Below the pieces are notes generated by a model. It saw only the letters and a list, made by a program, of their open reading frames with translations, made no database searches and was not told the origin of the DNA. From Paenibacillus_G elgii_A (GTDB taxonomy: Bacteria > Bacillota > Bacilli > Paenibacillales > NBRC-103111), in the NCBI GenBank assembly GCA_042219835.1, contig JBHJMN010000023.1:24402-88401 (forward strand): a stretch of DNA of 64,000 nt, in the 5' to 3' direction. A program made the translations under genes and the position numbers. Shown here one piece after another: positions 60,911 through 64,000 of the stretch. The first letter of the stretch is position 1. The number at the start of each line of letters is the position of its first letter.

Positions 60911-61954
60911 TTACTTCATCCGGTTGTAATTGTCGATGGCGGTACTAAGCGTCTTGCTGAACTTTTCCGGCGTGCCTTCCCGATTCTCGGTAAAAAAGCG
61001 TTTTTTCAAATCGAAATCACTCACTTTTTCCTTCTTGTTCACACGCTCGATGATTTCGGAAGCGGCAACCTTAACCTTCTTCGCTTCGTCCACATACCTC
61101 TTCAGGGAATGGCTATCGAGCTCTTCTTTCTTCACCCGCGAGTCGTCTTGCGCTTGTTGTGACAGATTTTTAAAATCCTCGACCAGCACGTCGTACTTCG
61201 CCTTATACTTATCCATATTGAGATCCAGAATGTTTGCGGCCGTCACTCCCTGCTCCTCCATCTCGGCGGACAGCGCCTCGGCATCCACTAAAAATTTCAG
61301 AGCGCTGTAGCGGATCTGCTCGTCCTGTTCCTGGTATTTCTTCAGACTTTGCTGCCTTTGCTCGGCTCCCAAGCTTGTCATTGCCTTCAAGAACTCGTTT
61401 GCGGCAGCATAATAAGCGTCCTTCGACTTAACGATCTTCGTATGCAATTCCTTACACTTGGCAAAGTTATCGTCAACATACCCTTTGGTTTCGTAGTAAT
61501 CGTGCGCCTCGGACAGGATGGCGATCAGGTCGTTCATCACCGGCTTCAGCTTGACAACAGTAGGGTCAACGGCCGAAAAGGCAGGCGTTTTCTCGGCGAA
61601 GCCGAACTGATTGTTCAAGTTGGTCTTGTCGCTGGCCGAAACCGACAGCATGGTGAAGCTGAAGTTTTTTCCGATGATCGGCTGCTCGTCGTCCCCAAGC
61701 TTTTCAAAATAGTCGTTTAACACTTGATCAAAGCGGCCTGTCATGTAATTATTGAGCTGCACATACGCGTTATACTTCTCGACCTCCATAGCCTCGCTGT
61801 TCGCCCCGTCGTTTTTGTTCGAACCCGACTCCCCCGACCCCGAGGCCGTCGCACCGCTTGGCACCGCAGCCGGACGGTTCCATTTGAGATTAGAACAACC
61901 GGTAAACATCGAGCATACCAGCGCAAGCGCAATAAATGAGTTTAACTTTTTCAA
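60911..61954 (-). CDS. DUF3829/YiiG-like lipoprotein
   Basis: The 347-residue protein starts at TTG 61954 (GGGGGC seven bases upstream). It has a signal peptide with lipobox MFTGCS, a Ser/Gly/Asn-rich tether and a long helical domain (VEKYNAYVQLNNYMTGRFDQ, SALKFLVDAEALSAEMEEQG) typical of the YiiG/DUF3829 surface lipoprotein family. Role unknown. TTG 61969 is an alternative start. Confidence 0.82.
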   Translation of the reverse strand: MKKLNSFIALALVCSMFTGCSNLKWNRPAAVPSGATASGSGESGSNKNDGANSEAMEVEKYNAYVQLNNYMTGRFDQVLNDYFEKLGDDEQPIIGKNFSFTMLSVSASDKTNLNNQFGFAEKTPAFSAVDPTVVKLKPVMNDLIAILSEAHDYYETKGYVDDNFAKCKELHTKIVKSKDAYYAAANEFLKAMTSLGAEQRQQSLKKYQEQDEQIRYSALKFLVDAEALSAEMEEQGVTAANILDLNMDKYKAKYDVLVEDFKNLSQQAQDDSRVKKEELDSHSLKRYVDEAKKVKVAASEIIERVNKKEKVSDFDLKKRFFTENREGTPEKFSKTLSTAIDNYNRMK

Positions 61955-62330
61955 AACACAAGCCCCCAAGTTTTATAAATTTTTCTAAACCCGTAAATTA
62001 GACAACAGCTTATTTTATCGGCAAATCGCTTTGAAAGCTTTAGGACAAATCCTAGTAAAGTGGTAATTTTCACAGTTCCGAACCGTACAATAATTATCAA
62101 TAGCGTTAAGAGTTCCTTTCCTTGCTCAAGGTAAGGACTTTTGGGGCGGGTATTTTTAAATCCGTTAACATTTAACATTATTAAAGTGCAAACTCATCTC
62201 CCCGCGCGTTTCGTACACCTGAATATTTAGGGGTAAAAGAAAAAAAGACCCCCGGCTGGGAGTCCTTACGATAGCGTTGCCGCTTCTGTAAATTTTCTCA
62301 GATCGAGCATCGAAGGGACCTGGAACGCAG
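61955..62330. other. AT-rich intergenic stretch
   Basis: No gene is seen. It must contain the promoter of the lipoprotein gene. A hairpin TCCTTTCCTT-GCTC-AAGGTAAGGA lies at about 62115-62140 with no clear T run. The terminator for the next minus-strand gene is at 62240-62266. Confidence 0.5.
62240..62266 (-). terminator. Rho-independent terminator
   Basis: On the minus strand GACTCCC-AGCC-GGGGGTC forms a stem with one mismatch, followed by seven T. Confidence 0.75.
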
Positions 62331-62735
62331 CTAGCGAACCACCTGAATATTCACCTTGATGGAGTTCTTGCACTCCTTTTCATTTTTGTAGAACAGCATA
62401 TATTGACTGCTTTGGTTAACGTAGACGGTATTGTCTTCCGGATGCTCTTTTCGGATCACCTCATGGCCGTTTCCAACTTCTTCAAGCCACCAATCGTAGT
62501 CGTCGGCTACAATTGAGGTCACGCGGATACCTTCGTTCTGCCGGAGTACGTAAGGACCGGCAACCGCTTCGGCCCCCGGCTCCAAATGAAGCGTAACCTC
62601 CCCTTCCGGCGGCGCGACAATAATCTGCTGTTGAGGTGCTTGTTGGACCGTGGTTCCTTCCGCCGCAAAGCCGGGACTTGATACAAGACTTGCTCCGATC
62701 ACGGCAATCGTTAATGCAGTTGTCATTTTTCTCAT
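62331..62735 (-). CDS. Secreted protein of unknown function
   Basis: The 134-residue protein has a signal peptide (MRKMTTALTIAVIGASLVSS, cleavage after GFA) and a beta-rich domain with YVLRQNEGIRVTSIVADDYD and a C-terminal SIKVNIQVVR strand. GGAGGAG precedes ATG 62735. No family recognised; it may be a small wall-binding or matrix protein. Confidence 0.72.
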   Translation of the reverse strand: MRKMTTALTIAVIGASLVSSPGFAAEGTTVQQAPQQQIIVAPPEGEVTLHLEPGAEAVAGPYVLRQNEGIRVTSIVADDYDWWLEEVGNGHEVIRKEHPEDNTVYVNQSSQYMLFYKNEKECKNSIKVNIQVVR

Positions 62736-62923
62736 TTTTTTCTCCTCCTCCGAATAACACAGTGCAAAAAGTAATTTTGAGGTCTGGCCAGTACCCTCAA
62801 GAAATTAATACCATATCGACCCTTAGTTTGAAATATATTTCAATTAAATTACACAATTATTTTATCCAAAAGTTACAAATATTTGAAGTTATCGTGATTA
62901 TGTTCTATTTTGACCTTATGCTT

Positions 62924-63187
62924 TCATCTGTTCCCCGAGACGATGACCTTGGATAGGCACAGGGCCTTTTCTAACCTGACATACAGCAGTTCTGTTTGCA
63001 GATCGAGGGCAACACGATGAAGAGTCGAAACAATGTCTTCAACCGATAATTTATGTAATGACGTTAATTGACCACTGACCATATTTAATACAGCCATGGT
63101 ACAAGCTTCATAAGTTTGAATTTGCCGCATCAGTTCTCGTTCTTCGGCATCCCATCTGTCCCGAAGGGCGTTTTCGGTCATTTCCAT
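62924..63187 (-). CDS. Small helical protein of unknown function
   Basis: The 87-residue protein starts at ATG 63187 after GAGGAGG. It is predicted all-helical (ERELMRQIQTYEACTMAVLN, then QLTSLHKLSVEDIVSTLHRV) with two Cys and no membrane segment. No family recognised. It is divergent from a Cro-type regulator about 200 bases away. Confidence 0.65.
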   Translation of the reverse strand: MEMTENALRDRWDAEERELMRQIQTYEACTMAVLNMVSGQLTSLHKLSVEDIVSTLHRVALDLQTELLYVRLEKALCLSKVIVSGNR

Positions 63188-63387
63188 GTCGGGTACCTCC
63201 TCGTAGGGCGGATATAGTCCAATGTGTTCATTAAAATTACCTCCGCTGCAAAATTTGAATCACTGTAACGCTACTCCGTTATTAACTAGAATTATATATC
63301 GGATTACAGATACAATCAACTATTTTCTTTGAAATTATTCCTTTGGCGGTTTATAGTTATAAGTAAAAAGCAACAGGTGAGAATGGT

Positions 63388-63594
63388 ATGCCAGTTCGGC
63401 TAAGATTAAAAGAAATCCTTGAAGAAAAGGGAATGTCGCAACGAGAGTTAGCCCGATTAATGAATGTCCGCCCCAATACAATAAGTCATCTTTGCTCCGA
63501 TAAAGTAAATGCTGCTTATTTTGATACCTTGGAACAAATTTGTAAGGCGCTTAATGTAAGCTTGCATGAACTTCTTGTATTGGAAGATGACTAA
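63388..63594 (+). CDS. Cro/C1-type helix-turn-helix regulator
   Basis: The 68-residue protein is a single XRE helix-turn-helix domain (EEKGMSQRELARLMNVRPNT, with recognition helix ISHLCSDKV, then LEQICKALNVSLHELLVLED). This YozG-like size class acts as stand-alone repressors. AGGTGAG precedes ATG 63388. Confidence 0.93.
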   Translation: MPVRLRLKEILEEKGMSQRELARLMNVRPNTISHLCSDKVNAAYFDTLEQICKALNVSLHELLVLEDD

Positions 63595-63768
63595 GCCCCG
63601 CAAAATTAAAACATAGGAAAGCATCACTGAGGTCACTGAATAATAACCCGACGATGCTGGAAAACAAAAAAAGACTCATTCCTCCTTTGAGTTTAAGTTG
63701 GATTAAGTCTTTCAAAATTTAGTTTAGTTAATGGTTAAGTTTCTTGATTAAATCTTGACTAGAGTCTT

Positions 63769-64000
63769 TCAGGCAATACCAACTTCATACAATAAACTTT
63801 TTTCCTTGACGTTTTCATTCACAGTTATCACGCTATCTGTTCTTTCCAATAAAACAATTTCTCTATAATCCTTGATCAGGTACCCTTCTTTAATCCTTAT
63901 TTGGCAATCGCCTTCAAAACGTTCCAATACTCGTTTGAAGAAATTCATCATTACTTTTAAACCTGGATTATGCTGATCGGTATAGATATATCCCCCGGAT
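63769..64000 (-). CDS. Unknown protein, 5' end outside the window
   Basis: The minus-strand frame is open from the window edge to the stop at 63769, so the ATG at 63951 is probably internal. The visible part (GGYIYTDQHNPGLKVMMNFF, VLERFEGDCQIRIKEGYLIK) is about 76 residues and protein-like. No family recognised. A weak AAAGACT/AGTCTTT hairpin with T residues lies at about 63667-63715 and may be its terminator. Confidence 0.6.
   Translation of the reverse strand, partial: SGGYIYTDQHNPGLKVMMNFFKRVLERFEGDCQIRIKEGYLIKDYREIVLLERTDSVITVNENVKEKSLLYEVGIA

Overview
The window looks like a chromosomal segment of a GC-rich, spore-forming Firmicute of the Paenibacillus/Cohnella type. The grounds are family-level: Spo0M, a YesM/YesN signalling pair with carbohydrate ABC transporter genes, a type-2 GalT, T-box and c-di-AMP riboswitches, strong AAGGAGG-type ribosome binding sites and many TTG/GTG starts. 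Most of it reads as ordinary chromosome. A more AT-rich, partly decayed stretch lies between about 5.6 and 12.4 kb. No rRNA, tRNA, CRISPR array or complete mobile element was seen.

Layout. 0-5.5 kb: the end of an M1 peptidase, a membrane protein, a secreted NlpC/P60 hydrolase behind a c-di-AMP riboswitch, a DUF975 membrane protein, and an ECF sigma factor fused to a DUF1835 domain. 5.6-12.4 kb: a second-type tryptophanyl-tRNA synthetase gene carrying one frameshift, controlled by a Trp-specific T-box and followed by a leader ORF with three tandem Trp codons; an AT-rich DUF4303 (immunity-like) gene with a duplicated tail; sulfurtransferase, GNAT and a DinB gene cut off by an IS4-family remnant; then a ferredoxin, an FMN reductase and a Cys-rich winged-helix regulator divergent from an MFS pump. 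14-22.8 kb: pterin dehydratase, the SWIM/SNF2 pair (ywqB/ywqA-like) and a CHASE3 hybrid histidine kinase.

22.9-31.5 kb: galK-galE-galT, divergent from an AraC regulator, then a divergent membrane kinase/OmpR-type response regulator pair and rluF. 31.6-42.8 kb: GyrI-like protein, small secreted and hypothetical proteins, a class A penicillin-binding protein, a 12x HPHGF histidine-rich repeat protein, an MFS pseudogene, several small ORFs, deoxyinosine glycosylase and a methyltransferase. 43-50 kb: Dps, a soluble REC-PAS kinase, a cluster of SMP-30, kinase-like and Spo0M genes, and a CDF metal exporter with a CzrA-like operator.

50.2-59.3 kb is one coherent sugar-uptake locus. A YesN-type regulator and a YesM-type kinase are translationally coupled to a periplasmic sugar-sensing protein and a lipoprotein solute-binding protein. 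Next comes a second solute-binding protein with two permeases resembling the NgcEFG (GlcNAc/chitobiose) type, without an ATPase gene. 59.3-64 kb holds an M24 peptidase, DUF3784, a DUF3829 lipoprotein, small unknowns, an XRE regulator and a gene cut by the window edge.

The most unusual points are the stacked T-box plus Trp-rich leader before trpS, the c-di-AMP aptamer entered by a small ORF, the sigma-DUF1835 fusion, the duplicated-tail immunity-like locus, the HPHGF array, and the ferredoxin/flavoprotein/Cys-rich regulator module.
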